From Microvirga sp. ACRRW (GTDB lineage Bacteria; Pseudomonadota; Alphaproteobacteria; Rhizobiales; Beijerinckiaceae): a stretch of 64,000 nucleotides of DNA. Each line of letters opens with the position of its first letter. Within the stretch, counting starts at the first letter, position 1. Where the stretch lies: assembly GCF_022346925.1 (NCBI RefSeq), contig NZ_JAKRNJ010000003.1, positions 434,001 through 498,000 on the forward strand, written 5' to 3'. The notes beneath the pieces were generated by a model. It was given only the letters and a program-made list of their open reading frames with translations, did no database searches and was not told where the DNA came from. Both the position numbers and the translations under genes were made by a program. Shown here one piece after another: positions 27,352-35,314 of the stretch.

Positions 27352-28124
27352 GCGGGGCTCAACCCTTTCGGCTTCTCCAGCGCGTGCTCGTCGCCGAGAT
27401 AGGCGCGGCGCACGTCCTCGTTCCGGCGAACCTCCTCCGGCGAGCCCGTGGCGATGATCCGCCCGCGCACGAGCACGATCACCCGTTCCGCGTGGCCGAA
27501 CACCACATCCATGTCGTGCTCGGTGAAGAGAACGCCGATGCTCTTCGCATCCGCGATCCGCGCGGTGAGATCCATGAGATCGGCCCTCTCGCGGGCCGCC
27601 ATGCCGGCGGTGGGCTCGTCCATCAGCAGGAGCTTGGGTTCGCCTGCGAGCGTGATGGCCAGTTCCACGCGCTTCACGTCGCCGTAAGCGAGCGCCGCGC
27701 AGGGATGATCCGCCATGTCAGCCATGCCGACCTGCTCCAGCAGGGCCATCGCTTCATCGCGATGGCGCGTGCGCGCGGGGGCCCACAACGCGCCGTTCTC
27801 ATGGTTGTGGCTGACAAGCGCCATCTGCACATTCTCGGCGACGCTCATGGAGAGGAAAGTCTGCGCCACCTGGAAGGTGCGTCCCACGCCGAGACGGAAA
27901 CGCTTCTGCGGCGAGGCTGCGGTGATGTTCTGCCCGTCGAGAAGAACGACGCCCTGATCGGGGCGCAGTTGGCCGCCGACCATGTTGAACAATGTCGACT
28001 TGCCCGCGCCGTTCGGGCCGATCATGGCGAGCATCTCGCCGCGTTCGAGCAGGAAGCTCACCTCGCGCGCTGCCGCAACACCGCCGAAGGATTTGCTCAA
28101 GGACTGAACTGAGAGAAGCGTCAT
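27348..28124 (-). CDS. livG: branched-chain amino acid/amide-type ABC transporter ATPase LivG
   Basis: A 258-residue ATPase. Walker A GPNGAGKSTLFNMVGG begins at residue 36 and Walker B LLLMDEPTAGMAARERADL lies near 172-190. The signature region is atypical: the usual LSGG is replaced by ALAYGDVKRVELAITLAG, as in many urea/amide-type LivG proteins. The start is the ATG at 28124 (MTLLSVQSLSKSFGG), overlapping the livHM stop by four bases. The longer open frame upstream lies inside livHM and is not coding. It works as a heterodimer with LivF. Confidence 0.92.
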   Translation of the reverse strand: MTLLSVQSLSKSFGGVAAAREVSFLLERGEMLAMIGPNGAGKSTLFNMVGGQLRPDQGVVLLDGQNITAASPQKRFRLGVGRTFQVAQTFLSMSVAENVQMALVSHNHENGALWAPARTRHRDEAMALLEQVGMADMADHPCAALAYGDVKRVELAITLAGEPKLLLMDEPTAGMAARERADLMDLTARIADAKSIGVLFTEHDMDVVFGHAERVIVLVRGRIIATGSPEEVRRNEDVRRAYLGDEHALEKPKGLSPA

Positions 28125-29968
28125 GCCCGCTCCTCCATCCATGCGCGAACACTGCCCACGAGACCGCGCGGGAAGATGAGCACGATGGCGATGATGCTCA
28201 AGCCCAGCAGCAATCGCCACAGCGAAGTGAGCGGCATGATCTGATCGCGCAGCACCTGCAGAACGCCTGCGCCCACGAGCGGGCCCGTGACGGTCTGGAT
28301 GCCGCCGATCAGCAGCATGGTCAGCGCGTCGACGGATGTGGGAATGCCGAGCAGGGTCGGATCGACGGACCCGCGCGAGAACGCATAGAGCCCTCCCGCC
28401 AAGCCTGCCGCCGCGCCGGAAAGGGTGAAGGCGAGCCAGCGATGCAGGCGAATGGGGAGGCCGATGGCCTCCGCTCGCGCCTCGGAATCGCGCGCGGCGC
28501 GCAGCGCATAGCCGAAGGGCGCATTGATGATGCGCATCAGCAGGAGCACCGCGGTCACGACGAGCGCGAGCGTGAGGAGATAATAAGAAACCTGCCCGCT
28601 GGCCCAGGCGGAAGGCCACACGCCGACAATGCCGTTGTCGCCGCCCGTCACGTCCACCCATTGGAAGGCGACGGCATAGATGATCTGCGCCGCCGCCAGC
28701 GTCATCATGGCGAGATAGATGCCCGACAGCCGCACGACGAAAGCGCCGACGATCAAAGCGCCAATCGCTGCGAGAAGAAGTCCCGCAGGCAGCGCTGCCT
28801 CCATCGGCATTGAAAACCACTTCAGGCTCAGCGCCGCGCCGTAAGCGCCCAAACCGAAGAAGGCGGCATGGCCGAAGCTCACGACGCCGCTCACGCCGAT
28901 GAGAAGCTGGAGGCTGAAGGCGAAGAGCGCGAAGATGAGAATCTCGGTTGCCACCTTCAGCATGTAGGCGTCCTCGAAGAGCGGAAGGCTCGCGAAGGCT
29001 CCGATGATTGCGAGCGCGAGCAATCCGGCATAAGGCGAGCGCTTGCTGCTTGTAATACCGATCGCATGCGATCCGCCGATCACTTCGGGGCGTCCGAAGA
29101 AACCATAAGGGCGAATGGCAAGAACGACGGCCATGAGCAGGAACACCACGACGAGCGTGCTCTTCGGAAAGATCAGGATGCCGAAGGCCTGCAATTGCCC
29201 GATGATGAGCGCCGCTAGGAATGCGCCGGGCACGCTGCCCATTCCGCCGACGACGGTGACGACGAAAGCTTCGGCGATGATCGAGAGATCCATGCCCGCA
29301 TGAGCCGAGACGCGCGGGATCTGCAATGCGCCGCCCAGGCCCGCAAGGAATGCGCCGAGGAAGAGCGTGCCGGTAAACAGCATCGCCTGATTGACGCCGA
29401 GCGCCGCGATCATCTCGCGGTCCTGCGTCGCCGCGCGCACAAGCACGCCGAAGCGCGTCTTGCGCAGCAGAAGCCAGATGAGACCAAGCACGACAGGGCC
29501 CGCGGCGATCAGCACGAGTTCGTAGGAGGGAAAGCGCCGTCCGAGAATTTCAACGGGCGCACGAAGCCCCGGCGCGCGCGGTCCGAGAATGTCCTCGGGT
29601 CCGAAGATCAGGATCGTGAGATCCTGCACCACGAGCACGATTCCGAAGGTGGCGAGCAGCTGAAAGAGTTCCGGCGCGCCATAGATACGGCGCAGGAGAA
29701 GAACCTCGATCAAGATGCCTATGATGCCGACGATGAGCGCGGAGGCGAGAATGCCGGCCCAGAACGTGACAGGGCCGAATTGAAGTTCGAGCAGCCGCGG
29801 CACCAGCGTCGCGGCGATGTACGCGCCGATCATGTAGAGCGAACCGTGCGCGAAGTTCACGATCCGCGTGACGCCGAAAACGAGAGTAAGGCCGCAGGCG
29901 GCGATGAAGAGCGACGAAGCGCTGGAGAGCCCGTTGAGCGCCTGGATCGCGAGGAAGGAATAATCCAC
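28121..29968 (-). CDS. fused LivH-LivM ABC transporter permease
   Basis: A single 615-residue membrane protein that contains both permease halves of a Liv-type importer. Residues 1 to about 290 are LivH-like (FGVTRIVNFAHGSLYMIGAY near 30-49), and about 310-615 are LivM-like (GVVSFGHAAFFGLGAYGAA near 357-375). There are 16 or more hydrophobic helices. No stop or start separates the halves. The start is GTG at 29968, with GGAGG seven bases upstream. That Shine-Dalgarno lies in the inverted-repeat arm bounding the DUF559 gene. Fused LivHM proteins are known but are less common than separate ones. Confidence 0.9.
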   Translation of the reverse strand: MDYSFLAIQALNGLSSASSLFIAACGLTLVFGVTRIVNFAHGSLYMIGAYIAATLVPRLLELQFGPVTFWAGILASALIVGIIGILIEVLLLRRIYGAPELFQLLATFGIVLVVQDLTILIFGPEDILGPRAPGLRAPVEILGRRFPSYELVLIAAGPVVLGLIWLLLRKTRFGVLVRAATQDREMIAALGVNQAMLFTGTLFLGAFLAGLGGALQIPRVSAHAGMDLSIIAEAFVVTVVGGMGSVPGAFLAALIIGQLQAFGILIFPKSTLVVVFLLMAVVLAIRPYGFFGRPEVIGGSHAIGITSSKRSPYAGLLALAIIGAFASLPLFEDAYMLKVATEILIFALFAFSLQLLIGVSGVVSFGHAAFFGLGAYGAALSLKWFSMPMEAALPAGLLLAAIGALIVGAFVVRLSGIYLAMMTLAAAQIIYAVAFQWVDVTGGDNGIVGVWPSAWASGQVSYYLLTLALVVTAVLLLMRIINAPFGYALRAARDSEARAEAIGLPIRLHRWLAFTLSGAAAGLAGGLYAFSRGSVDPTLLGIPTSVDALTMLLIGGIQTVTGPLVGAGVLQVLRDQIMPLTSLWRLLLGLSIIAIVLIFPRGLVGSVRAWMEERA

Positions 29969-29971
29969 AGC

Positions 29972-30400
29972 TCACCCTCCCCTTGAGGGGGAGGGTCGGC
30001 CGTTAGGCCGGGGTGGGGTGGGAAGCGCGACAACGTCTGAGTCAGGCGAGCCATATAAGGCTGCATGAATGGTATCGAGAACACCGGACATGCCTTCGCT
30101 CAGCTCGGCATTCCAAAACCGAATGACGCGATAGCCTTCGCTTTCCAACCATCGTGTACGGCGTTCGTCTTTAACAGCGATATCATCCTGCGAGTGATGG
30201 CCGCCATCGAGTTCAATAACGAGACGCGCCTTCAGGCACGCGAAATCCGCAACATACGGGCCAATGGGAACCTGCCGCCGGAAGTGGCTGCCGTAGACGG
30301 GGATGTTCTTCAGGGCCCGCCATAAGGCTTGCTCCGGCTCGGTGGCATTCGAGCGAAGCTGTTTTGCTCTTTCACGTCTGAAGCGGTCGATGTTCGCCAT
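29972..30400 (-). CDS. DUF559-domain (PD-(D/E)xK-like endonuclease fold) protein
   Basis: A 142-residue protein of the DUF559 family, related to very-short-patch-repair (Vsr-like) endonuclease folds. Candidate active-site residues are E23, R41/R42 in HFRRQVPIGPYVADF, D52, and E64 in LVIELDGGHH. The function of the family is not established. I placed the start at 30400 (MANIDRFRRERAKQLRSN), because an earlier GTG (30430) lies in a repeat arm. The last 17 residues (126-142, Pro/Arg/Gly rich) are encoded by the left inverted-repeat arm. It interrupts the Liv-type operon between the binding-protein and permease genes, on the same strand, which suggests insertion of a small cassette. Confidence 0.85.
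   Translation of the reverse strand: MANIDRFRRERAKQLRSNATEPEQALWRALKNIPVYGSHFRRQVPIGPYVADFACLKARLVIELDGGHHSQDDIAVKDERRTRWLESEGYRVIRFWNAELSEGMSGVLDTIHAALYGSPDSDVVALPTPPRPNGRPSPSRGG
29973..30022. repeat. left inverted-repeat arm of the DUF559 cassette
   Basis: A 50-bp arm starting CACCCTCCCCTTGAGGGGG and ending GGCCGGGGTGGGGTGGG. It is near-identical to the reverse complement of 30422-30468, differing in a 3-6 base segment in the middle. The first 23 bases are themselves a hairpin. The arm encodes the DUF559 C-terminus and, read on the minus strand, the ribosome-binding site of livHM. Confidence 0.85.
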
Positions 30401-30421
30401 GACTGGTTTTCTGTTGTGGTG

Positions 30422-30468
30422 CCACCCCACCCCGGCCTGCGCCGACCCTCCCCCTCAAGGGGAGGGTG
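30422..30468. repeat. right inverted-repeat arm of the DUF559 cassette
   Basis: A 47-bp arm that mirrors 29973-30022. It begins 8 bp after the stop of the binding-protein gene (minus strand) and ends about 22 bp before the DUF559 start. I see no direct target-site duplication outside the two arms. Confidence 0.85.
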
Positions 30469-30476
30469 AAGAGGCG

Positions 30477-31682
30477 TCAATCCTTGCGCACCGCTTTCAC
30501 TTCGGCTTCCGTCGGCATGAAAGATGTGCCGTCCTGATAGGTCCAATCCGTCATGCCGCCATGGGCGCCTTTCAGCGTCAGCTTGCCGATCCACGCGCCC
30601 ATGGTCGCCTGGTTGTCGATGCCGCGCATGGTGACGGGGCCGATGACGGTGTCGAACTTCGCATCCTCCAGCGCCTTGATCATCGCATCGGTATCGGCCG
30701 AACCAGCGCGCTCGATGGTGTCGCGGATCATGTAGACGACCATGTAGCCGAGAAGCGAGCCGAGGCGCGGCGTGTCGTTGAACTTCGCGCGATAAGCGTC
30801 GATGAAGGCTTTGTGCTTGGGGTCGGTGATCTCGTCCCAAGGATAGCCCGTCACGGTCCAGCCTTCCGGCACTTCGTCCTTCAAGGGCAGAAGCCATTCG
30901 GGCTCGCCTGTGAGGAGCGAGAGAACCGTCTTCTTCTCGAAGAGGCCGCGCGTGTTGCCTTCACGCACGAACTGCGTGAGATCGGGGCCGAAGAGCACGT
31001 TGAAGATGCCGTCGGGCTTCGCCTGTTCGATGGCCGAGACGGTGGCGCCTGCCTCGATCTTGCCGAGCGCCGGATATTGCTCGGCGACGATTTCGGCATC
31101 GGGGATCTGTTCTTTCAAAAGACGCTTGAAGGCTCCTGCCGCCGATTGGCCGAATTCGTAATTCGGCGCGACGATCGCCCAGCGCTTCACGCCGGAGGCC
31201 TTGGCCTGCTTCATGAGCATGCCGACCTGCATGGAATTGTTGGGGCGAATGCGGAAGGTGTAGCGGTTGCCCTGCGCCATGGTGATGGCGTCGGTGAGCG
31301 GCTCGGCGGCGATATAGACGATCTTCTTCTGGTTGGCGTAATCGGCCATGGCCACGCCCACATTCGACAGGAATGAGCCGAACAGCAGGACCGCGCCTTC
31401 GCGGGTCACCAGCTCGTCCGCCACGCGCGTGGCATCGCTGGTCGTTCCGCCGTCGTCGCGAGAGACGATCTCGAGCTTGCGGCCGAGAACCCCGCCCTTG
31501 GCGTTGATCTCGTCGAGCGCCATCTGCCAGCCGCTGCGATAGGGCACCGTGAAGGCCGCCTGCCTGGCATAGGAGTTCAGCTCGCCGAGCTTGATCGGAG
31601 CCTGCTGTGTCTGGGCGGCGGTGCTTGAGAAGGCCAGAGCCAGTCCAAGAGCGAGCCAGCGGGTCATCGAAGCCTTCGTCAT
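30477..31682 (-). CDS. Liv-type ABC transporter substrate-binding protein
   Basis: A 401-residue periplasmic binding protein of the leucine/amide/urea class. It has a Sec signal (MTKASMTRWLALGLALAFSSTAAQT) with probable cleavage near residue 24. The mature protein begins QQAPIKLGELNSYARQAAF, and VYIAAEPLTDAITMAQGN lies near 117-134, as in amide/branched-chain amino acid receptors. It is the first gene of the transporter unit. The divergent amidase 155 bp away points to an amide substrate, but this is inferred from context. The DUF559 cassette begins 8 bp after its stop. Confidence 0.9.
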   Translation of the reverse strand: MTKASMTRWLALGLALAFSSTAAQTQQAPIKLGELNSYARQAAFTVPYRSGWQMALDEINAKGGVLGRKLEIVSRDDGGTTSDATRVADELVTREGAVLLFGSFLSNVGVAMADYANQKKIVYIAAEPLTDAITMAQGNRYTFRIRPNNSMQVGMLMKQAKASGVKRWAIVAPNYEFGQSAAGAFKRLLKEQIPDAEIVAEQYPALGKIEAGATVSAIEQAKPDGIFNVLFGPDLTQFVREGNTRGLFEKKTVLSLLTGEPEWLLPLKDEVPEGWTVTGYPWDEITDPKHKAFIDAYRAKFNDTPRLGSLLGYMVVYMIRDTIERAGSADTDAMIKALEDAKFDTVIGPVTMRGIDNQATMGAWIGKLTLKGAHGGMTDWTYQDGTSFMPTEAEVKAVRKD

Positions 31683-31752
31683 GATGCGGTTCCTGTTTCA
31701 AGGATCGGCGTGGATGTAGGGCCAATTCCACCCTGAAGGAAGCCCAAACTGC

Positions 31753-31776
31753 CAAGGTTCACGGATTCATACCTTG
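31753..31776. promoter_or_regulatory. inverted repeat in the divergent transporter/amidase promoter region
   Basis: CAAGGT at 31753-31758 and ACCTTG at 31771-31776 form a 6-bp inverted repeat with a 12-base spacer. It is centred in the 155-bp region between the divergently transcribed binding-protein and amidase genes. It could be an operator for both. There is no direct evidence of binding. Confidence 0.25.
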
Positions 31777-31837
31777 CCTAGGCTGAGGAAGGAATGACAC
31801 ATTCTCAGCCCCCGTTCCCTCATCCTTCCGTGGTTCC

Positions 31838-33031
31838 ATGCTCCTCGACGCCGATCCCGCCCGCGCCTTCATGCCTTATCCGGCCGTTGCCGTGCCTCAT
31901 GCGGAGCGTGGTCCGCTCTCAGGCCTGACCTTTGCCGCCAAGGATCTGTTCGATGTCGCGGGCTATCCCACGAGCGCCGGATCGCCTCACATGCTGGCCA
32001 TGTCCGGCATTAAGACCCGCACGGCGCCAACCGTGCAGCGGCTCCTCGATGCCGGGGCGCGGCTCATCGGCAAGACGATCACCGATGAACTCGCCTTTTC
32101 CATGAGCGGCAAGAACGCCCATTTCGGAACGCCGGTGAACGGAGGCGCGCCGGATCGCATTCCCGGCGGCTCGTCGTCCGGTTCGGCTGCCGCCGTCTCC
32201 AACGGGCTCTGCGATTTTGCCCTCGGCACCGATACGGGTGGCTCCGTGCGCGCGCCTGCCAGCCATTGCGGTCTCTTCGGCATCCGCCCGACCCATGGCC
32301 GCGTGAGCCTGGAGCTTTGCCACGATCTCGCGCCCTCCTTCGATACCTGCGGATACTTCACCCGCAACGGTGCAGCATTCGTGCGGGTAGGCGAGGTCCT
32401 GCTAGGGACGGACAGCAATCCGCTCTCACCCAAGCCCCATGTTCTTCTGGCGAAGGATGCGTTCGGCATTCTGAGTCCGGAGGTAAGGGAAGTCCTGGCG
32501 CCCGCGATCCATCAGGTCGAGGCTCTGCTCGGGTCGCCTGAGAATGTGACCGTGGCTACCGAAGGCTTCACTGCCCTCTATTGGACCATGCGCTACATCC
32601 AGAGCCGGGAGGCCTGGGGCGTCGATGGGCCGATGATCGAACGCTACCGGCCGCCCCTGGGGCCGGGCGTGGCGGACCGGTTCGCGTTCTCCCGCGAGGT
32701 CACCGATTCGCAGGTGACGGAGGCGCAGGTGATTCGCAGCGCCTTCCGGGCCCGGTTCAATGTCCTCCTGGCGCGGGACACGGTGCTCATCCTCCCCACC
32801 ATGCCGGATGTGGCGCCTCTGCTCTCCGAGAGCGACGATGCCCTCAACGATTACCGCAACAATGCCTTGAACCTGCTCTGCTTGTCGGTGCTCTCCGGCC
32901 TGCCGCAGGTGTCGATCCCGCTCGCCTCCCGCCAGGGAGCACCGCTCGGATTGTCCCTCATGGGGCCCGCGGGGTCCGATATGAGCCTGGTCTCCCTCGC
33001 GCGCCGGATCGCGGATGGGGCCGTTGCGTGA
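31838..33031 (+). CDS. amidase-signature family amidase
   Basis: A 397-residue cytoplasmic amidase with a Ser-cisSer-Lys triad: K35 in FAAKDLFDVAG, S112 in PGGSSSGSAAAVS and nucleophile S136 in GTDTGGSVRAPASHCG. It hydrolyses a carboxamide (or a similar C-N bond) to acid plus ammonia. The length is shorter than GatA (about 485) and close to the AtzF/aryl-amidase-like short members. The ATG at 31838 gives MLLDADPARAFMPYP. It is divergent from a Liv-type transporter whose cargo it may process. The sugar lactonase gene follows 76 bp later on the same strand and may or may not share a transcript. Confidence 0.92.
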   Translation: MLLDADPARAFMPYPAVAVPHAERGPLSGLTFAAKDLFDVAGYPTSAGSPHMLAMSGIKTRTAPTVQRLLDAGARLIGKTITDELAFSMSGKNAHFGTPVNGGAPDRIPGGSSSGSAAAVSNGLCDFALGTDTGGSVRAPASHCGLFGIRPTHGRVSLELCHDLAPSFDTCGYFTRNGAAFVRVGEVLLGTDSNPLSPKPHVLLAKDAFGILSPEVREVLAPAIHQVEALLGSPENVTVATEGFTALYWTMRYIQSREAWGVDGPMIERYRPPLGPGVADRFAFSREVTDSQVTEAQVIRSAFRARFNVLLARDTVLILPTMPDVAPLLSESDDALNDYRNNALNLLCLSVLSGLPQVSIPLASRQGAPLGLSLMGPAGSDMSLVSLARRIADGAVA

Positions 33032-33107
33032 ATTGAACCGTGCGCGCCTCATGCCCGTTACCGGCCAATGAAGGCGCGGCAGGCAGCCTGATGAAAAAGG
33101 GGACACC

Positions 33108-33989
33108 ATGACCAATCCAATCGTCCACCCTCAAATGCCGCATGTGGCGGTAGCAAGCGCGTGCCTGCTCGGCGAAGGTCCTGTGTGGGACGAGCGTTCG
33201 AACACCGTGTTTTGGGTCGACATCAAGAACCCTGCCGTGTGGCGCTATCATCCGGACACGAACGAGCACACGCGGATCGAGGCGCCCGAGCGCATCGGCT
33301 TCATCGCGCTCACCCCCGATCCCGATGTGGTGGTGGCGGGTTTCAAGTCCGGCCTTTCCCACTTCAACCTGAAGTCTGGCTCCGTCGATCCCATCGTCGC
33401 ACCGGAGAAGGACCTGCCGGGCAACCGCATCAACGATGGTTACGTGGGGCCAGACGGCGCGATCTATTTCGGCACCATGCACGACGACGAGACCGACGAG
33501 AGCGGATCGTTCTGGCGCTGGGATGGCAAGGAACTCACACAGTTCCATTCTGGCTTCATCGTCACCAACGGTCCTGCCTTCAGCCATGACGGGCAGATTC
33601 TTTATGCGACCGACACCGTGAACGGCACGATCCATGCGTTCGATGTGAATGACGGTCAGGTGGGCGAGCGTCGTCGCTTCGTCCAGTTCGAGAAGGGCTG
33701 GGGCCATCCCGACGGCATGGCGGTGGATGCGGAAGGTTATGTGTGGGTCTGTCATTGGGGCGGCTCGCGCATCACGCGCTTCGCGCCGGACGGATCGGTG
33801 GAGCGCACCGTGCCAGTACCGACAGCGCAGGTGACGAAATGCGCTTTCGGCGGGCCGGATCTGACGACGCTCTACATCACCACTGCCGCCATCGGACACG
33901 ATCCGCATGTGGACCCGATGGCAGGACATCTCTTCAAGGTCGATACGGGCGGCATTCGCGGCCTGAAGACCAACCTCTTCCAAGGGTAA
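33108..33989 (+). CDS. SMP-30/gluconolactonase-family sugar lactonase
   Basis: A 293-residue six-bladed beta-propeller metalloenzyme that opens sugar-acid lactones. The metal ligand E23 is in LLGEGPVWDE. The NRINDGYVGPDG segment near 105-116 and the SHDGQILYATDTVNGTI segment near 163-179 contribute the other ligands (Asn, Asp). The length is typical of gluconolactonase/arabinonolactonase members. It is followed four bases later by an aldose 1-epimerase gene, so the two likely form one sugar-handling operon. The specific lactone is unknown, and no sugar dehydrogenase or kinase is adjacent. Confidence 0.88.
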   Translation: MTNPIVHPQMPHVAVASACLLGEGPVWDERSNTVFWVDIKNPAVWRYHPDTNEHTRIEAPERIGFIALTPDPDVVVAGFKSGLSHFNLKSGSVDPIVAPEKDLPGNRINDGYVGPDGAIYFGTMHDDETDESGSFWRWDGKELTQFHSGFIVTNGPAFSHDGQILYATDTVNGTIHAFDVNDGQVGERRRFVQFEKGWGHPDGMAVDAEGYVWVCHWGGSRITRFAPDGSVERTVPVPTAQVTKCAFGGPDLTTLYITTAAIGHDPHVDPMAGHLFKVDTGGIRGLKTNLFQG

Positions 33990-33993
33990 TGTC

Positions 33994-35004
33994 ATGGCGA
34001 TCGAGAATTTCGGCTCCGTCGAAGGACAAGACGTTTTTCAGATCACGCTCACCGGCCCCGACGGCGTCGTAATGCGCGTGCTCACTTGGGGCGCGGTGAT
34101 CCGCGAACTCATCGTGCCGACAGTCAAGGGTCCGCAGGGCGTGCTGCTGGGGCTGAATTCGATTGAGGATTACGTTGCCCACTCGCCCTATTTCGGCGCC
34201 ATCGTAGGACGGCACGCCAACCGCATCGGCAAGGCGCAGTTCACTCTCAACGGCGAGACCTACAAGCTCAATGCCAATGAGGGCGTGAACCAGCTCCATG
34301 GCGGTACAAAAGGTTTCGGCACGCGGATCTGGAGCATCGTCGAACACACAGAATCCGGCGTCACCTTGAGCCTCGTGTCGGAGGACGGCGACATGGGTTA
34401 TCCCGGCAGGCTCGTCGCCACATGCACCTATACGCTTCTGCCTTCACGCACCCTGCGAGTAGAGCTGACGGCGACAACCGACAAAGCGACGCCGGTCAAT
34501 CTGACCACGCACGGTTATTTCAACCTCGACGGCAGCGCGGACATTCTGTCTCATCGCCTGATGATCGCGGGCGACTACATTACGCCGACGCATCCCGATC
34601 TCATTCCAACCGGTGAGATCCTGCGCGTGGCGGATTCGGCCTACGATTTCACGAGCCCGCGTCCCATCGGCGCGGAGCTGATCAACGACGATACGCTCTA
34701 CGACACGAATTTTGTGCTGCGCGGCCCGTATGGAGTACTCCGCCAGGCTGTGGTGCTTGAATCGCCGAAGAACGGTATGACCATGGAGCTTTGGACGACT
34801 GAGCCCGGCGTCCAGTTCTATGCCGGGCACATGATCGACATCCCTGTTTCAGGCTTGGACGGCATGAAATACGGGCGTCACGCGGGTATGTGCCTGGAGC
34901 CGCAACGGTTTCCCGACAGCCCCAATATCGCCCATTTTCCGTCGTCCATTCTCGAGCCGGGGCAGGTTTCAAGGCAGGTCAGCGAATACAGGTTCTCGGG
35001 ATAG
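33994..35004 (+). CDS. galM: aldose 1-epimerase (mutarotase)
   Basis: Interconverts alpha and beta anomers of a free aldose. The protein has 336 residues, normal for GalM. The segment FGAIVGRHANRIGKAQF near 67-83 carries the first catalytic/binding histidine. NLTTHGYFNLDG near 169-180 carries the catalytic acid histidine. The catalytic base Glu is in CLEPQRFPDSPN near the C-terminus. It starts four bases after the lactonase stop (GGGTAATGTC then ATG). The pair suggests use of a hexose or pentose that is oxidised to a lactone elsewhere. Confidence 0.93.
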   Translation: MAIENFGSVEGQDVFQITLTGPDGVVMRVLTWGAVIRELIVPTVKGPQGVLLGLNSIEDYVAHSPYFGAIVGRHANRIGKAQFTLNGETYKLNANEGVNQLHGGTKGFGTRIWSIVEHTESGVTLSLVSEDGDMGYPGRLVATCTYTLLPSRTLRVELTATTDKATPVNLTTHGYFNLDGSADILSHRLMIAGDYITPTHPDLIPTGEILRVADSAYDFTSPRPIGAELINDDTLYDTNFVLRGPYGVLRQAVVLESPKNGMTMELWTTEPGVQFYAGHMIDIPVSGLDGMKYGRHAGMCLEPQRFPDSPNIAHFPSSILEPGQVSRQVSEYRFSG

Positions 35005-35086
35005 GCGGGAACCTTGCCACAAGTTGGCCGTTTTTCCTGCAAGCGTTGCGTTCCGAAAAAACACCAACACGAAGGGAATGCGCTTT

Positions 35087-35284
35087 ATGCCCGTGCTCGA
35101 TGCGAAAGCCTTGAAAGTCGATCCTCAGGGAATGGCTTTCCTGAAAAGCGTCTTGCGTCCGTATCCCACCGCTGCCGTGTCTCAGCCTCAAGAAGTAGCC
35201 CCGCCGAAGCGTCTGCCGCAGAATGTGCGGATTCACTTTCGCCTGACGAGGCCTTCGAAGCAGCTTCTAACCCATATGGCTTAA
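35087..35284 (+). CDS. short hypothetical protein
   Basis: A 65-codon open frame between galM and the convergent M3 peptidase. It begins MPVLDAKALKVDPQGMAFL with GAAGGG ten bases upstream; in-frame starts at 35024 and 35078 also exist. It contains no signal, membrane helix or known motif. The base composition is compatible with coding and a stem-loop follows the stop, but I cannot rule out a chance frame. Confidence 0.4.
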   Translation: MPVLDAKALKVDPQGMAFLKSVLRPYPTAAVSQPQEVAPPKRLPQNVRIHFRLTRPSKQLLTHMA

Positions 35285-35285
35285 A

Positions 35286-35308
35286 GGCAGGCGCTTGGCG
35301 CGCCTGCC
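35286..35308. terminator. hairpin between convergent genes
   Basis: A 9-bp stem (35286-35294 with 35300-35308, loop TTGGC) lies between the stop of the short ORF (+) and the stop of the M3 peptidase (-). Only a short T-run is present on either side, so its strength is uncertain. Confidence 0.45.
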
Positions 35309-35314
35309 CTGCTG

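Noticed and set aside
30065-30325. 86-codon plus-strand frame over DUF559
   Set aside because: Antisense shadow. The DUF559 frame matches a known family and keeps its conserved residues.
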